Below, piece after piece: positions 34,232 through 43,412 of a DNA stretch of 64,000 bases. Location of the stretch: positions 1-64,000 of the forward strand of contig NZ_FPAG01000005.1 in the NCBI RefSeq assembly GCF_900116365.1, in the 5' to 3' direction. This DNA comes from Zhouia amylolytica. Its GTDB lineage: Bacteria > Bacteroidota > Bacteroidia > Flavobacteriales > Flavobacteriaceae. Position numbers and translations under genes: made by a program. The notes under the pieces are model-generated. The model searched no databases. It had not been told where the DNA came from and saw only the letters and a program-made list of their open reading frames with translations. Positions within the stretch are counted from its first letter, which is position 1. Each line of letters begins with the position of its first letter.

Positions 34232-34960
34232 ATGAAAATTATTTCAATGATACCGGCCAGATATGCAGCCTCCCGCTTTCCGGCTAAATTAATGCAAGAT
34301 TTAGGAGGGAAATCAGTCATCCTTAGAACATATGAAGCCACCTTGAAAACAGGGCTCTTTGATGATGTTTATGTGGTAACTGACAGTGATGTTATTTTTG
34401 AAGAGATCACAACAAATGGAGGGAAAGCTATAATGAGCCTAAAAGAACACGAATGTGGCAGTGATCGTATAGCTGAGGCAGTTGAAAATATGGATGTCGA
34501 TATTGTTGTTAATGTTCAAGGCGATGAACCTTTTACTGAAAAAGAAAGCCTAAGAAAGGTGTTGGAGGTCTTTAATGATGATCATCATAAAGAAATAGAT
34601 TTAGCATCCCTGATGACACCACTTTCCGATTGGGAAGATATTTCCAATCCAAACAATGTAAAAGTGATTGTCGATAATCGGGATTTCGCTCTTTATTTTT
34701 CAAGATCACCAATACCTTATCCCAGAGATAAGGAAGCCGGAGCTAAATATTATAAGCATAAAGGAATATATGCTTTTAGAAAACAGGCCTTGATTGAATT
34801 TCCGAAAATGAAGATGATGCCTTTAGAAGCAACAGAAAAAATTGAAGCAATAAGGTTTTTAGAGCATGGTAAAAGAATAAAAATGGTGGAAACCTCAGTA
34901 ACAGGAATAGAGATTGATACCCCCGAGGATTTAGAAAAGGCATTGAAGGTATGGAAATAA
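34232..34960 (+). CDS. kdsB: 3-deoxy-manno-octulosonate cytidylyltransferase
   Basis: The 242-residue protein has the KdsB nucleotide-binding start [21 protein letters not shown], then [36 protein letters not shown] and [10 protein letters not shown], followed by the conserved [10 protein letters not shown] and [11 protein letters not shown]. It activates Kdo with CTP for lipopolysaccharide core synthesis. The next gene starts 10 bases inside its 3' end, which points to translational coupling. Confidence 0.97.
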   Translation: MKIISMIPARYAASRFPAKLMQDLGGKSVILRTYEATLKTGLFDDVYVVTDSDVIFEEITTNGGKAIMSLKEHECGSDRIAEAVENMDVDIVVNVQGDEPFTEKESLRKVLEVFNDDHHKEIDLASLMTPLSDWEDISNPNNVKVIVDNRDFALYFSRSPIPYPRDKEAGAKYYKHKGIYAFRKQALIEFPKMKMMPLEATEKIEAIRFLEHGKRIKMVETSVTGIEIDTPEDLEKALKVWK

Positions 34961-35649
34961 AATTTGATAATATAAAGGTAATTGGATTTGACGCAGATGA
35001 TACCCTGTGGGTAAATGAAACTTATTTTAGAGATACAGAACATAAATTTGCCAGACTTCTTGCCAGCTACGAAACGGAAAACAAAATTGATCAGGAATTA
35101 TTCAAGATGGAGATGAAAAATCTTTCGCTCTATGGGTATGGAGTAAAAGGTTTTGTGCTTTCAATGATAGAAAGTGCCATTGACTTGTCTAATGGGAAAA
35201 TTACCGTAGATACAATTTCTAAAATCCTTGATCTTGGGAAGGAAATGATAGAGAAACCTGTGGAGTTATTAGATGGTGTAGAAGAAGTTCTTAAACAGCT
35301 GAGTAAAAGTTATCGATTACTTTTGCTAACCAAAGGGGATCTTTTGGATCAAGAACGAAAGCTTGAAAAGTCCGGACTCTCGGAGTACTTTCATCATATT
35401 GAAGTTTTGAGTGACAAAAAAGAATCAAATTATAGCAACCTTTTGGAACATCTTGAGGTTGAGCATGAAGAATTTTTAATGATTGGCAACTCGTTGAAGT
35501 CTGATATTTTGCCTATTATTAATATTGGTGGGAATGCAATTCATGTTCCCTTTCATACCACTTGGGTGCATGAAATGGTGCATGAAGCGGATGATAATGG
35601 AGGGTATAAAAAGGTAAACAACATTAAAGAGGTACTGGAGATATTGTAA
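34951..35649 (+). CDS. HAD-superfamily hydrolase
   Basis: The 232-residue protein has the HAD motif FDADDTLW with nucleophile D14 and acid D16, a helical cap (about 22-115), motif II LLTKGD, and motif [19 protein letters not shown]. It resembles YjjG-like phosphatases rather than the small capless KdsC. It overlaps kdsB by 10 bases and its stop codon overlaps the next start (TAATG). Substrate unknown; it could dephosphorylate a sugar or nucleotide. Confidence 0.9.
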   Translation: MEIKFDNIKVIGFDADDTLWVNETYFRDTEHKFARLLASYETENKIDQELFKMEMKNLSLYGYGVKGFVLSMIESAIDLSNGKITVDTISKILDLGKEMIEKPVELLDGVEEVLKQLSKSYRLLLLTKGDLLDQERKLEKSGLSEYFHHIEVLSDKKESNYSNLLEHLEVEHEEFLMIGNSLKSDILPIINIGGNAIHVPFHTTWVHEMVHEADDNGGYKKVNNIKEVLEIL

Positions 35650-36278
35650 TGGTTAAAAAACTGGACATCACCAATTGGAATCGAAAAGCACATTTTAATT
35701 TCTATAAAAATTTTGATGAGCCTTTTTTTGGGCTCACTTTCGAGGTAGAGGTTAGCAATGCATATAAACATTGTAAAAAGGAAGCGTATTCATTTTTTAT
35801 CTATTACTTATACGCTGCTCTTGAAGCTGCAAATAATATCCCTGAATTCAAACATAGAATTCAGGATGATGAGGTTTTAGAATATGATAAAGTTAATGCC
35901 TCACCTACAATTAATCGGGATAATGGAACATTTGGGTTTTCTTATATGGATTATAAGGATGATTTTAAGGGGTTTTATGAGGAGGCTATAAAGGAGGTGG
36001 ATAGGGTAAGGAAAGCAAATGATTTGGTTCCTGCCAATGATGCGAGTAATACGATTCATTTCTCAGCAATACCCTGGGTGAAATTTACTGCTGTTTCTCA
36101 TGCCAGAAATTATAAGTTCAGTGATTCCATTCCAAAAATATCTTTCGGAAAGGTTTATAAAAAAGAAGATAATATGTTTATGCCTGTATCGGTTCATGTT
36201 CACCATGCGTTAATGGATGGTTATCATGTAGGTCTATTCTGTGAGTATTTTCAAAAAAACTTAAATAAAGAGTTTTAA
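35649..36278 (+). CDS. CatA-like acetyltransferase
   Basis: The 209-residue protein is in the chloramphenicol acetyltransferase type A family: N-terminal NWNRKAHFNFYKNFDEPFFG, IPEFKHRI, and the active site HHALMDG with H185/H186 and D190. The length matches trimeric CATs (about 210-220). Many members in Flavobacteriaceae are not drug-resistance genes. Its place between envelope-type genes favours an acyl transfer in cell-envelope metabolism (inference). It overlaps the HAD gene by one base. Confidence 0.9.
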   Translation: MVKKLDITNWNRKAHFNFYKNFDEPFFGLTFEVEVSNAYKHCKKEAYSFFIYYLYAALEAANNIPEFKHRIQDDEVLEYDKVNASPTINRDNGTFGFSYMDYKDDFKGFYEEAIKEVDRVRKANDLVPANDASNTIHFSAIPWVKFTAVSHARNYKFSDSIPKISFGKVYKKEDNMFMPVSVHVHHALMDGYHVGLFCEYFQKNLNKEF

Positions 36279-36300
36279 TCAAATAAGATAAAAGTATCCT

Positions 36301-36843
36301 ATGAGAGCAATTTCGAGATTCATTTTTTTTAAACTAATGAAATGGAATATTTCAGGTGAATTCCCAGCTCTTAAGAAGTATGTTATTATTGTAATACCGC
36401 ATACTAGTTGGCATGACTTTTACATTGGTGTATTGGTGCGAAGTATTTCTGGTTTTAAAATGAATTTTGTTGCGAAAAAAGAACTTTTTAAACCGCCGTT
36501 TGGTTGGTATTTTAAAGCGGTAGGAGGAGCAGAGCTTGATAGAACCTCCGGACAAAATAAAGTAGAGAGTATTGCCAGAATGTTTAAGGAACGCGATGAG
36601 TTCAGGTTGGCAATTGCTCCGGAAGGTACCCGAAAGAAAGTAGAGAAGTTGAAAACAGGATTTTACTATATTGCCAAAGAGGCAAATGTGCCTATTGTTA
36701 TGACAGCCTTAGATTTTGGAAAGAAACAGGTGAAGATTTCGAATCCTTTTTATCCGACAGAGGATAGGGAAGCCGATTTTACAATCATAAAGAATTTTTA
36801 TAAAGGCGTTAAGGGTAAGGTGCCTGAAAACAGTTTTGAATAA
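36301..36843 (+). CDS. Lysophospholipid acyltransferase family protein
   Basis: The 180-residue protein has the PlsC motif HTSWHD (H34 and D39, the HX4D site) and PEGTR (107-111), with a short N-terminal hydrophobic stretch. It is shorter than typical PlsC (about 240), as in the mini-acyltransferases of Bacteroidota. It would add an acyl chain to a lysophospholipid or a related lipid. It is the last gene of the kdsB-HAD-CatA-PlsC group, 22 bases after the CatA-like gene, and ends at a terminator. Confidence 0.9.
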   Translation: MRAISRFIFFKLMKWNISGEFPALKKYVIIVIPHTSWHDFYIGVLVRSISGFKMNFVAKKELFKPPFGWYFKAVGGAELDRTSGQNKVESIARMFKERDEFRLAIAPEGTRKKVEKLKTGFYYIAKEANVPIVMTALDFGKKQVKISNPFYPTEDREADFTIIKNFYKGVKGKVPENSFE

Positions 36844-36870
36844 AAAAAAGCCGCTTTTTGCGGCTTTTTT
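36843..36870. terminator. Bidirectional terminator between the PlsC-like gene and yebC
   Basis: GCCGC (36850-36854), a TTTTT loop and GCGGC (36860-36864) with an A run before and a T run after. It serves the convergent genes ending at 36843 and 36874. Confidence 0.9.
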
Positions 36871-36873
36871 AAT

Positions 36874-37599
36874 TTAAGAATCTTCTGTTGAAGATGACAT
36901 GGAGTGATATACGTTTTGTACATCATCATCATCTTCTATTAATCCGATAAGTTTTTCTACTTCGGCAGTGTCTTCTTGCGATAATTCTTTAGTAACCTGA
37001 GGAATTCGCTCAAAGCCAGAGGAAAGGATTTCAAGACCTCTTGCTTCCAATTCTTTTTGGATGGCTCCAAAACTCTCAAATGGTCCATAAATTAATATTC
37101 CATCATCTTCAGCAAAAATTTCTTCTACTCCGAAATCAATCATGTCCAACTCTAGTTCTTCCAGATCTATACCTTCTTGTGGAATTTTGAAATGGCATTT
37201 ATGATCAAACATAAACTCCACCGATCCGGAAGTACCCAAAGTACCATTACATTTATTAAAATAACTTCTAACGTTTGCTACAGTCCTGTTGTTATTATCT
37301 GTAGCTGTCTCAATTATAACAGCAATACCATGTGGAGCATACCCTTCAAATAAAACTTCTTTATAATGATCAGTGTCCTTATCAGAAGCTCTTTTGATAG
37401 CTCTTTCAACATTGTCTTTAGGCATGTTTGCAGCCTTTGCATTTTGAATTGCTGCTCTTAATCTGGAATTGGTTTCCGGATTTGGGCCACCTTCTTTAAC
37501 AGCCATGGCAATATCTTTACCAATTCGCGTAAAGGTTTTTGCCATACTGGCCCAACGTTTAAATTTTCTCTCTTTCCTAAACTCGAAAGCTCTTCCCAT
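36874..37599 (-). CDS. yebC: YebC/PmpR family regulator
   Basis: The 241-residue protein begins MGRAFEFRKERKFKRWASMAKTFTRIGKDI and contains NMPKDNVERAIKRA, EGYAPHGIAVIIE and TDNNNRTVANVRSYFNK, all YebC marks, and an acidic tail. YebC-type proteins are transcription regulators, and some promote translation of proline-rich stretches. Length fits the family. The MGRAFE start is the Bacteroidota form of the usual MAGHSKW. Confidence 0.95.
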   Translation of the reverse strand: MGRAFEFRKERKFKRWASMAKTFTRIGKDIAMAVKEGGPNPETNSRLRAAIQNAKAANMPKDNVERAIKRASDKDTDHYKEVLFEGYAPHGIAVIIETATDNNNRTVANVRSYFNKCNGTLGTSGSVEFMFDHKCHFKIPQEGIDLEELELDMIDFGVEEIFAEDDGILIYGPFESFGAIQKELEARGLEILSSGFERIPQVTKELSQEDTAEVEKLIGLIEDDDDVQNVYHSMSSSTEDS

Positions 37600-37768
37600 A
37601 GAATAGTGTTATTTAAAAACAAAATTACATTAAAATTTCTTCAATGAAAATTATGCGAATAATATTGAAAAAAAAATCTGCATTTTTAAAAAAAGCGTAG
37701 AAATGGATTAATTACATCGCTGTTTTTGGTATTTGATTTTGAGATAATGTCCGATGATTATATAAAAT

Positions 37769-38056
37769 TTACTCTCCTTTAATGATGTTTTCAATTGAGG
37801 TAGCCATTTTAATATCTTTTTCGGTAACTCCTCCTGCATCATGAGTGAAAAGTTTTATGGAAAGATTGTTGTAAACGTTGCTCCAATCCGGATGATGGTT
37901 TTGTGCTTCGGCCTCGAATGCAATTCTAGTCATCATAGCAAAAGCATCTCTAAAACTTTTAAAGTCAAGGGAGGTGTGTAAGGCACCATCAATATAGTCC
38001 CAATACTCTAATTCCTGAAGTTTGATTTTTATAAGGTCTTCTGAAAGGATACTCAT
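37769..38056 (-). CDS. phhB: 4a-hydroxytetrahydrobiopterin dehydratase
   Basis: The 95-residue protein has the PCD signature: H54-H55-P56-D-W, N at about 60, H72 and D81 (EAQNHHPDWSNVYNNLSIKL, FTHDAGGVTEKD). It recycles the pterin cofactor of aromatic amino acid hydroxylases, and in other bacteria may also serve molybdopterin. No hydroxylase gene is next to it here. Confidence 0.92.
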   Translation of the reverse strand: MSILSEDLIKIKLQELEYWDYIDGALHTSLDFKSFRDAFAMMTRIAFEAEAQNHHPDWSNVYNNLSIKLFTHDAGGVTEKDIKMATSIENIIKGE

Positions 38057-38261
38057 GGTTTTAAGTTTAATTGGTTATTAAGATAAAGTTAAACAAATTG
38101 ATGAGAATTAAAACATCGATTTTGTAGTTCGTCCAACGAAGTGTTTTTAAGCAAGGTATTTTAGTGATTTGAAAATCATTAAATAAGAATTGAAGACACT
38201 TTCATAATAGGTGAAATCCCCATATTTAGGTATAAGCTAAACATTTAACAGGCTAAATATT

Positions 38262-39089
38262 TTATATTGATTTATATTCATCAATGACATCGTTGTATGA
38301 ATATTGTAAATAGTTAGGAAGTTTATTGTCTTTAGGAAGTACAGCCAGATAACGATCGAAATTAGAGGTATATACATTTTTGTAAATGACATTTCCATAT
38401 CCATGTTTCTCAATCATTTCTTTTACGAATTCATCATGATGAACAAGATCATAACTTCCTAAATGATATATTCCTTTTCTTTTGCGATTAATCATATAAT
38501 GAATTTGCCTGGTAATATTGTCTACAGAAGCAACGTTCATAATTAAGTCTGGAAAAACTTCATAAGGTTCCTTTTGTTGAATAGAAGATTTTAACTCTTT
38601 TACTCTAGGTGAAGTGCTACCAAAAACCATGGGTAACCGAGCTATTACGTACTTGTTTTCTGGTAATCGCATTAACATATTCTCAATCTTAATTTTTAAG
38701 CGGCCGTATTTACTAAGAGATAATGTTTTGTCGTATTCATAGGAAGGATAATTACTAAAGGCATCAAAAACATTTGCAGAGGAGAAAAAGAATATTTTAC
38801 ATTTGGTAAGTCGGATGTAATCCGTAATATCCTCATGGGTTTCTATCAATGCTTCGAAATCACCCCTTAAAGCTGAAACAATTACTTGAGGTTTTACTTT
38901 TTCTAAAACATCATAGATGTCATCGTGTTCAATGTCAAAATGAAAATAATGTTTGTTATCTGAATATATCCTTCCGGTGTGATAGGTTCCATAGGTATCA
39001 TAATAGTGGCAGAGCTCTTTATATAGAGCTTGTCCCAAAAAGCCACTGGCTCCCAATATTAATATTCTAGTAGACTTCTTTTTTTTCAT
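38262..39089 (-). CDS. NAD(P)-dependent SDR / sugar-nucleotide reductase-like protein
   Basis: The 275-residue protein starts with a Rossmann motif GASGFLGQALYKEL and has FFSSANVFD and PSYEYDKTLSLSKYGRLKIKIE, similar to dTDP-4-dehydrorhamnose reductases (RmlD-like). The YxxxK pair appears as Y148-GRLK. The substrate is not evident. It lies downstream of gcvT on the same strand, with a 9-bp inverted repeat just before its start codon. Confidence 0.82.
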   Translation of the reverse strand: MKKKKSTRILILGASGFLGQALYKELCHYYDTYGTYHTGRIYSDNKHYFHFDIEHDDIYDVLEKVKPQVIVSALRGDFEALIETHEDITDYIRLTKCKIFFFSSANVFDAFSNYPSYEYDKTLSLSKYGRLKIKIENMLMRLPENKYVIARLPMVFGSTSPRVKELKSSIQQKEPYEVFPDLIMNVASVDNITRQIHYMINRKRKGIYHLGSYDLVHHDEFVKEMIEKHGYGNVIYKNVYTSNFDRYLAVLPKDNKLPNYLQYSYNDVIDEYKSI

Positions 39090-39096
39090 ATAATAA

Positions 39097-39129
39097 ACCC
39101 CGGTACCTTATAAATAACAATACCGGGGT
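39097..39129 (-). terminator. Inverted repeat between gcvT and the SDR gene
   Basis: ACCCCGGTA (39097-39105) and TACCGGGGT (39121-39129) form a 9-bp stem with a 15-base loop. On the minus strand it follows gcvT by about 90 bases and ends 8 bases before the SDR start codon, with only a weak T-rich tail (tttattat). It may end the gcvT transcript or mask the SDR start. Confidence 0.55.
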
Positions 39130-39216
39130 CTATATCGTATGTGTTATGAGAAATTTAACGAATTCCCCGGATATCTTTACAGTTGTTTTTTAAAAAGTAA
39201 TTCACTTAATATAAAG

Positions 39217-40302
39217 TTAATTCTTATAAAAAGGTAACTTGACAACTTTAGCCGGAATTGCTTTTTTTCTGATTTGGATGTTGATAGTTTGATCAACCTT
39301 AGAGAGTTCAGTTGGAACATACCCTAATCCGATTCCTTTTCCCAGAGAAGGGGATTGGGTTCCGCTTGTAACTTTACCTACTATATTTCCAGCTTCATTT
39401 ACAATATCATATCCTTGTCTGGGTATCCCTCTTTCCGTGAGTTCGAAGGCGATTAATTTTCTTTCTGCACCTGCTTCTTTTTGAGCTTTTAAGGCATCAG
39501 CATTTACAAAATCTTTAGTGAATTTGGTAATCCAACCCAAACCGGCTTCAATAGGTGAGGTAGAGTCGTCAATATCATTGCCATATAAACAATATCCCAT
39601 TTCCAGACGAAGAGTGTCGCGTGCAGCCAATCCGATTGGTTTAATGCCATAGTCTTTACCAGCTTCAAAAACTTTTTCCCAGACATCTTTAGCATCTTCA
39701 TTTTTACAATAGATTTCGAAACCACCACTACCAGTATATCCTGTAGCAGAGATAATCACGTTGTCTCTCCCAGCAAACTGGTCGACAGCAAAGTGATAAA
39801 ATTTAATAGCGGAAAGGTCTACCTCAGTTAACGATTGCATGGCTTCAACAGCCTTAGGACCTTGAATTGCCAGTAATGAATATTCATCTGAAAGATTTTT
39901 CATTTCAGCACCAAATTCTTCATTGTATTTAGAAATCCAATTCCAGTCTTTGTCTATATTAGAAGCATTAACCACCAATAGGTAGCTTTCTTCTTTCATC
40001 TTATAAATAATTAAATCGTCTACAATACCACCATTTTCATTAGGAAGACATGAATACTGAGCACGACCCACAGTTAATTTGGAAGCATCATTCGAAGTTA
40101 CTTTTTGAATAAGGTCTAGCGCTTTTGGCCCTTCAATTAAAAACTCACCCATATGACTAACGTCAAAGACACCAACACCATTCCTAACAGTTTCATGTTC
40201 AATGTTTACCCCCTCATACTGAACAGGCATGTTATATCCAGCAAAAGGAACCATTTTAGCTCCTAAAGCAATATGTACATCGGTTAAAGCAGTATTCTTC
40301 AT
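39217..40302 (-). CDS. gcvT: Aminomethyltransferase (glycine cleavage T protein)
   Basis: The 361-residue protein has the GcvT pattern: [58 protein letters not shown], and [18 protein letters not shown] in the tetrahydrofolate-binding part. It releases ammonia and forms methylene-THF in the glycine cleavage system. The other gcv genes are not near, as is common in this phylum. I see no glycine riboswitch upstream. Confidence 0.97.
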   Translation of the reverse strand: MKNTALTDVHIALGAKMVPFAGYNMPVQYEGVNIEHETVRNGVGVFDVSHMGEFLIEGPKALDLIQKVTSNDASKLTVGRAQYSCLPNENGGIVDDLIIYKMKEESYLLVVNASNIDKDWNWISKYNEEFGAEMKNLSDEYSLLAIQGPKAVEAMQSLTEVDLSAIKFYHFAVDQFAGRDNVIISATGYTGSGGFEIYCKNEDAKDVWEKVFEAGKDYGIKPIGLAARDTLRLEMGYCLYGNDIDDSTSPIEAGLGWITKFTKDFVNADALKAQKEAGAERKLIAFELTERGIPRQGYDIVNEAGNIVGKVTSGTQSPSLGKGIGLGYVPTELSKVDQTINIQIRKKAIPAKVVKLPFYKN

Positions 40303-40408
40303 TTAGTTAATTTTGATTATTCTATCAATTATAGATCTGTTATTTATGTATTTGGCTGCTAAATTATTTAAAAAATAAGGAGTTTTAAAGGAAAGTGAGA
40401 AGAATAAA

Positions 40409-40435
40409 AAAACACTGCTGAAAAAGCAGTGTTTT
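40409..40435 (-). terminator. Terminator after the peroxiredoxin-like gene
   Basis: AAAACACTGCT (40409-40419) and AGCAGTGTTTT (40425-40435) form an 11-bp stem. On the minus strand it lies 24 bases after the stop codon of the gene at 40459-41103 and is followed by ttttattc. Confidence 0.9.
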
Positions 40436-40458
40436 CCTTGGAATATGATGATCGAACA

Positions 40459-41103
40459 TTACTGAGGTAAATTAGCTAAAATTTCCTTTACAGATGCTCT
40501 ATTTCTATAATCTGGATCAAACTGTCGATATACAATTTTTCCTTTTGTATTAATAATGTAGGTTGCAGGGACAGGTAAAATAGCCTGATTGGATGCATTC
40601 GTTTCTGAGATAGAAGTGTTTAGACCTTTGAGAACTTTACCTTGATAATCTTCCGTAACATTAAAGTCTACGTCAAAAGCTTTCATAATCTTAGCGTCCG
40701 TGTCGGAAATAATTAAAAAATCGGTTTCATTTTTCTCCATAGTTTTGCCAATGTTTTCATAATCTTGTGGAGTGATAGCTATTATTTTAGCTCCTCTTTT
40801 TTCTATTTCACTTGCATTTTTAGCAAAATCGGCCAGATATCGATTACAAATCGGACACCAATATCCACGGTAGAAGATTATAACAATGGGTTGTTCTGTA
40901 TAAAGGTCTTTTAAAGTTGTTTTCGAGCCATCAGGCATGGTAAGGGTTATTTGAGGTGCATCATTCCCTAAAGCCAAACCCATTGGCGCATCAACAGCTT
41001 CCATCCCATATTTATCGTACTTTATGTTTTGAGCATTAAGCTGTTTTGAGTTAAAGGATATAGCGACAAAAGCGATCAACATCCACAATAATTTGTATTT
41101 CAT
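40459..41103 (-). CDS. Exported peroxiredoxin-like / thioredoxin-fold protein
   Basis: The 214-residue protein has a signal peptide (to about LNAQ, residue 25) and an AhpC/TSA-type fold. The redox site is YRGYWCPICNRYL with C83 and C86. IFYRG and the cis-proline region LPVPATYIINTKGKIVYR are typical of peroxiredoxin-like proteins with a CxxC motif. It should act in the periplasm as a peroxidase or disulfide reductase. It follows thrC after 61 bases but has its own terminator, and probably its own promoter. Confidence 0.88.
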   Translation of the reverse strand: MKYKLLWMLIAFVAISFNSKQLNAQNIKYDKYGMEAVDAPMGLALGNDAPQITLTMPDGSKTTLKDLYTEQPIVIIFYRGYWCPICNRYLADFAKNASEIEKRGAKIIAITPQDYENIGKTMEKNETDFLIISDTDAKIMKAFDVDFNVTEDYQGKVLKGLNTSISETNASNQAILPVPATYIINTKGKIVYRQFDPDYRNRASVKEILANLPQ

Positions 41104-41164
41104 AATTAAAAATTTATAGTTGTCCTACCTTTGTCGCTAACGCTAATCATGCATTACATAAAAT

Positions 41165-42463
41165 TTATCTGTTTAATAGGTAATTTTTTAAATCATGATA
41201 ATTCCCTATTGGTATACTTGTCTTTTTCTTGTTCATGACGGATTTAATTTGTTCCGGGATATCTATTTTTATATCCAATGTTGTTTCTACGATATCTAAA
41301 AACTTAACAGGGTGAGCTGTTTCCAGAAAAACTCCTAATGTATTATTAAGGGTCTCTTTAAGTTGTTTTTTTAAGCCAAGATACCCAACAGCGCCATGAG
41401 GATCTGCAATATATTTAGAAGACTCATAAATTTCCATCATCGTTGATTTGGTTTCTTCATCGGTGAAACTATAAGATGAGAACATTGATTTTAAATGTTC
41501 AAAATCGTTATTCATTAAATGCTGAATTCTAATAAAATTACTGGGATTACCTACATCCATGGCATTTGATATGGTTTGTATAGATGGTTTAGCTTGGTAG
41601 TTACCACTCTCCAGATATTTAGGAACTGTATCATTCACATTTGTTGCTGCAACAAAGTGTTTAACAGGGAGGCCTAATTTATTGGCCATAATTCCTGCAC
41701 AAATATTACCGAAATTACCGCTTGGTACTGAAAATACTATTTCCTTCTGATGTTTTTTTAATTGTTTGTACGCAAAGAAAAAGTAAAACATTTGAGGTAG
41801 CCATCGGGCAACATTTATTGAATTAGCAGAGGTTAGATTTTCACCTTTTAATGAGTCATCTAAAAAAGCTGCTTTTACCATTTCCTGACAATCATCAAAA
41901 ACTCCATTTACCTCTAAGGCCGTGATATTTCTGCCTAAGGTGGTTAGCTGTCTTTCTTGTATATCACTTACTTTTCCACTAGGATAAAGTATTACAACAC
42001 GGACTCCTTCGACTCCTAAAAATCCACTGGCAACAGCACCTCCGGTATCACCAGAGGTTGCGACAAGAACGGTTACGTTTTGTTCATTGCTTTTACGATT
42101 AAAGTAGCCAAGGCAACGAGCCATGAATCGTGCTCCAACATCTTTAAAGGCCATGGTAGGACCGTGAAAAAGCTCTAATGAATAAACATTTTCTTCTACT
42201 TTTTCAATTGGAAAATCGAAGCATAAAGTTTCATTGATGATTTCTTGAAGTGCTGTTTGTGGAATATCATCTCCTACGAACTGTTTGATAACCTCGAAGG
42301 CTATTTCTTCATTTGAGTAATTTTCTATATTGCTAATAAAATCGGACGAAAGTGGTGTGATTTTCTCTGGGAAATAAAGTCCTTTGTCTGGTGCTAAGCC
42401 TTTTATGACTGCTTCTTTGAAAGAAACCTTTGGAGCTTTCTTGTTTAAACTATAATAGTTCAT
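41165..42463 (-). CDS. thrC: Threonine synthase
   Basis: The 432-residue protein is the long, E. coli-type threonine synthase: LELFHGPTMAFKDVGARFMAR with the PLP-binding lysine in AFKD, LVATSGDTGGAVASGF, SVPSGNFGNICAGIMA and DPHGAVGYLGL. It converts homoserine phosphate to threonine. It is the last of thrABC, 20 bases after thrB. Confidence 0.97.
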   Translation of the reverse strand: MNYYSLNKKAPKVSFKEAVIKGLAPDKGLYFPEKITPLSSDFISNIENYSNEEIAFEVIKQFVGDDIPQTALQEIINETLCFDFPIEKVEENVYSLELFHGPTMAFKDVGARFMARCLGYFNRKSNEQNVTVLVATSGDTGGAVASGFLGVEGVRVVILYPSGKVSDIQERQLTTLGRNITALEVNGVFDDCQEMVKAAFLDDSLKGENLTSANSINVARWLPQMFYFFFAYKQLKKHQKEIVFSVPSGNFGNICAGIMANKLGLPVKHFVAATNVNDTVPKYLESGNYQAKPSIQTISNAMDVGNPSNFIRIQHLMNNDFEHLKSMFSSYSFTDEETKSTMMEIYESSKYIADPHGAVGYLGLKKQLKETLNNTLGVFLETAHPVKFLDIVETTLDIKIDIPEQIKSVMNKKKTSIPIGNYHDLKNYLLNR

Positions 42464-42483
42464 TATTAAATTCTCGTTAATGG

Positions 42484-43410
42484 TTAGTTTTTTATTTGTT
42501 TAATTCCTTTGGTATTAATTTTCGAGATATGAACATCATAATCCACTCCATACTTATCATAGATTTTGCTCATTGCTTCACCTACTTTTTTCGCGCTATT
42601 TAATCCTTTACACAGGGCGAATATAGATGGTCCGGAGCCTGAGATACCGCATCCTAATGCTCCGGCTTTAATTGTCACTTCTTTCACCTCATTAAATCCT
42701 GGAATTAACAGACTTCTTAGGGGTTCTACGATCTCATCGTGTAAGCTACGAGAAATAAGGTCGTAATCCTCTGTGTATAAACCGCTTATAAGGCCAGCTA
42801 AATTTCCCCATTGCACAATGGCCTTTTTTAAGGGTATATTTTGCTTCAATACAGATCTTGAATCGGCAGTTTTTACTTCAATTTGCGGATGAACAACAGT
42901 TGCATAAAGTTCAGAAGGTGTGTTTATCGGAATAACATCCAACGGATGGTAACTTCTTACCAGTGTAAAACCACCAAAAAGGGCAGGGGCTACATTATCA
43001 GCGTGAGCTGCACCACTTGCTAATGCCTCTCCTTTCATAGCAAATTCAACCAATTTGGTTAAGCCAAAAGGCTTACCTAATAATTCATTGATGCCATATA
43101 CCGCACCGGCAGCACTTGCAGCACTGCTACCAATGCCACTTCCCGGTTTAATTCTTTTATGGATCTCTATTTCAAACCCATATGCTGAAGTTGTATTTTT
43201 CAGAAGCTCCATGGCTGCAACCCCGGCAACATTCTTTTCAACTTCTTTGGGCAGTTCTTGACCAGTAATTTTAGTAATCGATATTCCTTTTTTTTGGGTG
43301 GTACGAATTATCATTTCGTCACCCACACTATCCAAGCATAGACCAAGCACATCAAACCCACATGAAACATTAGCTATTGTGGCCGGACAGAATATTTTTA
43401 TTTCTCTCAT
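42484..43410 (-). CDS. thrB: Homoserine kinase
   Basis: The 308-residue GHMP kinase has the ATP-binding motif KPGSGIGSSAASAAGAV, the N-terminal FCPATIANVSCGFDVLGLCLD, and the third motif GALGCGISGSGPSIFAL. It phosphorylates homoserine. It lies 2 bases after thrA and 20 bases before thrC, so it is in the operon. Confidence 0.97.
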   Translation of the reverse strand: MREIKIFCPATIANVSCGFDVLGLCLDSVGDEMIIRTTQKKGISITKITGQELPKEVEKNVAGVAAMELLKNTTSAYGFEIEIHKRIKPGSGIGSSAASAAGAVYGINELLGKPFGLTKLVEFAMKGEALASGAAHADNVAPALFGGFTLVRSYHPLDVIPINTPSELYATVVHPQIEVKTADSRSVLKQNIPLKKAIVQWGNLAGLISGLYTEDYDLISRSLHDEIVEPLRSLLIPGFNEVKEVTIKAGALGCGISGSGPSIFALCKGLNSAKKVGEAMSKIYDKYGVDYDVHISKINTKGIKQIKN

Positions 43411-43412
43411 AT

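Noticed and set aside
35649-36278. The CatA-like gene as an acquired chloramphenicol-resistance gene
   Set aside because: It overlaps its neighbour in a coupled operon with matching base use, and no mobile element is near.
40303-40458. A glycine riboswitch or other regulator before gcvT
   Set aside because: Only a terminator for the upstream peroxiredoxin gene is visible; no conserved glycine aptamer motif was found.
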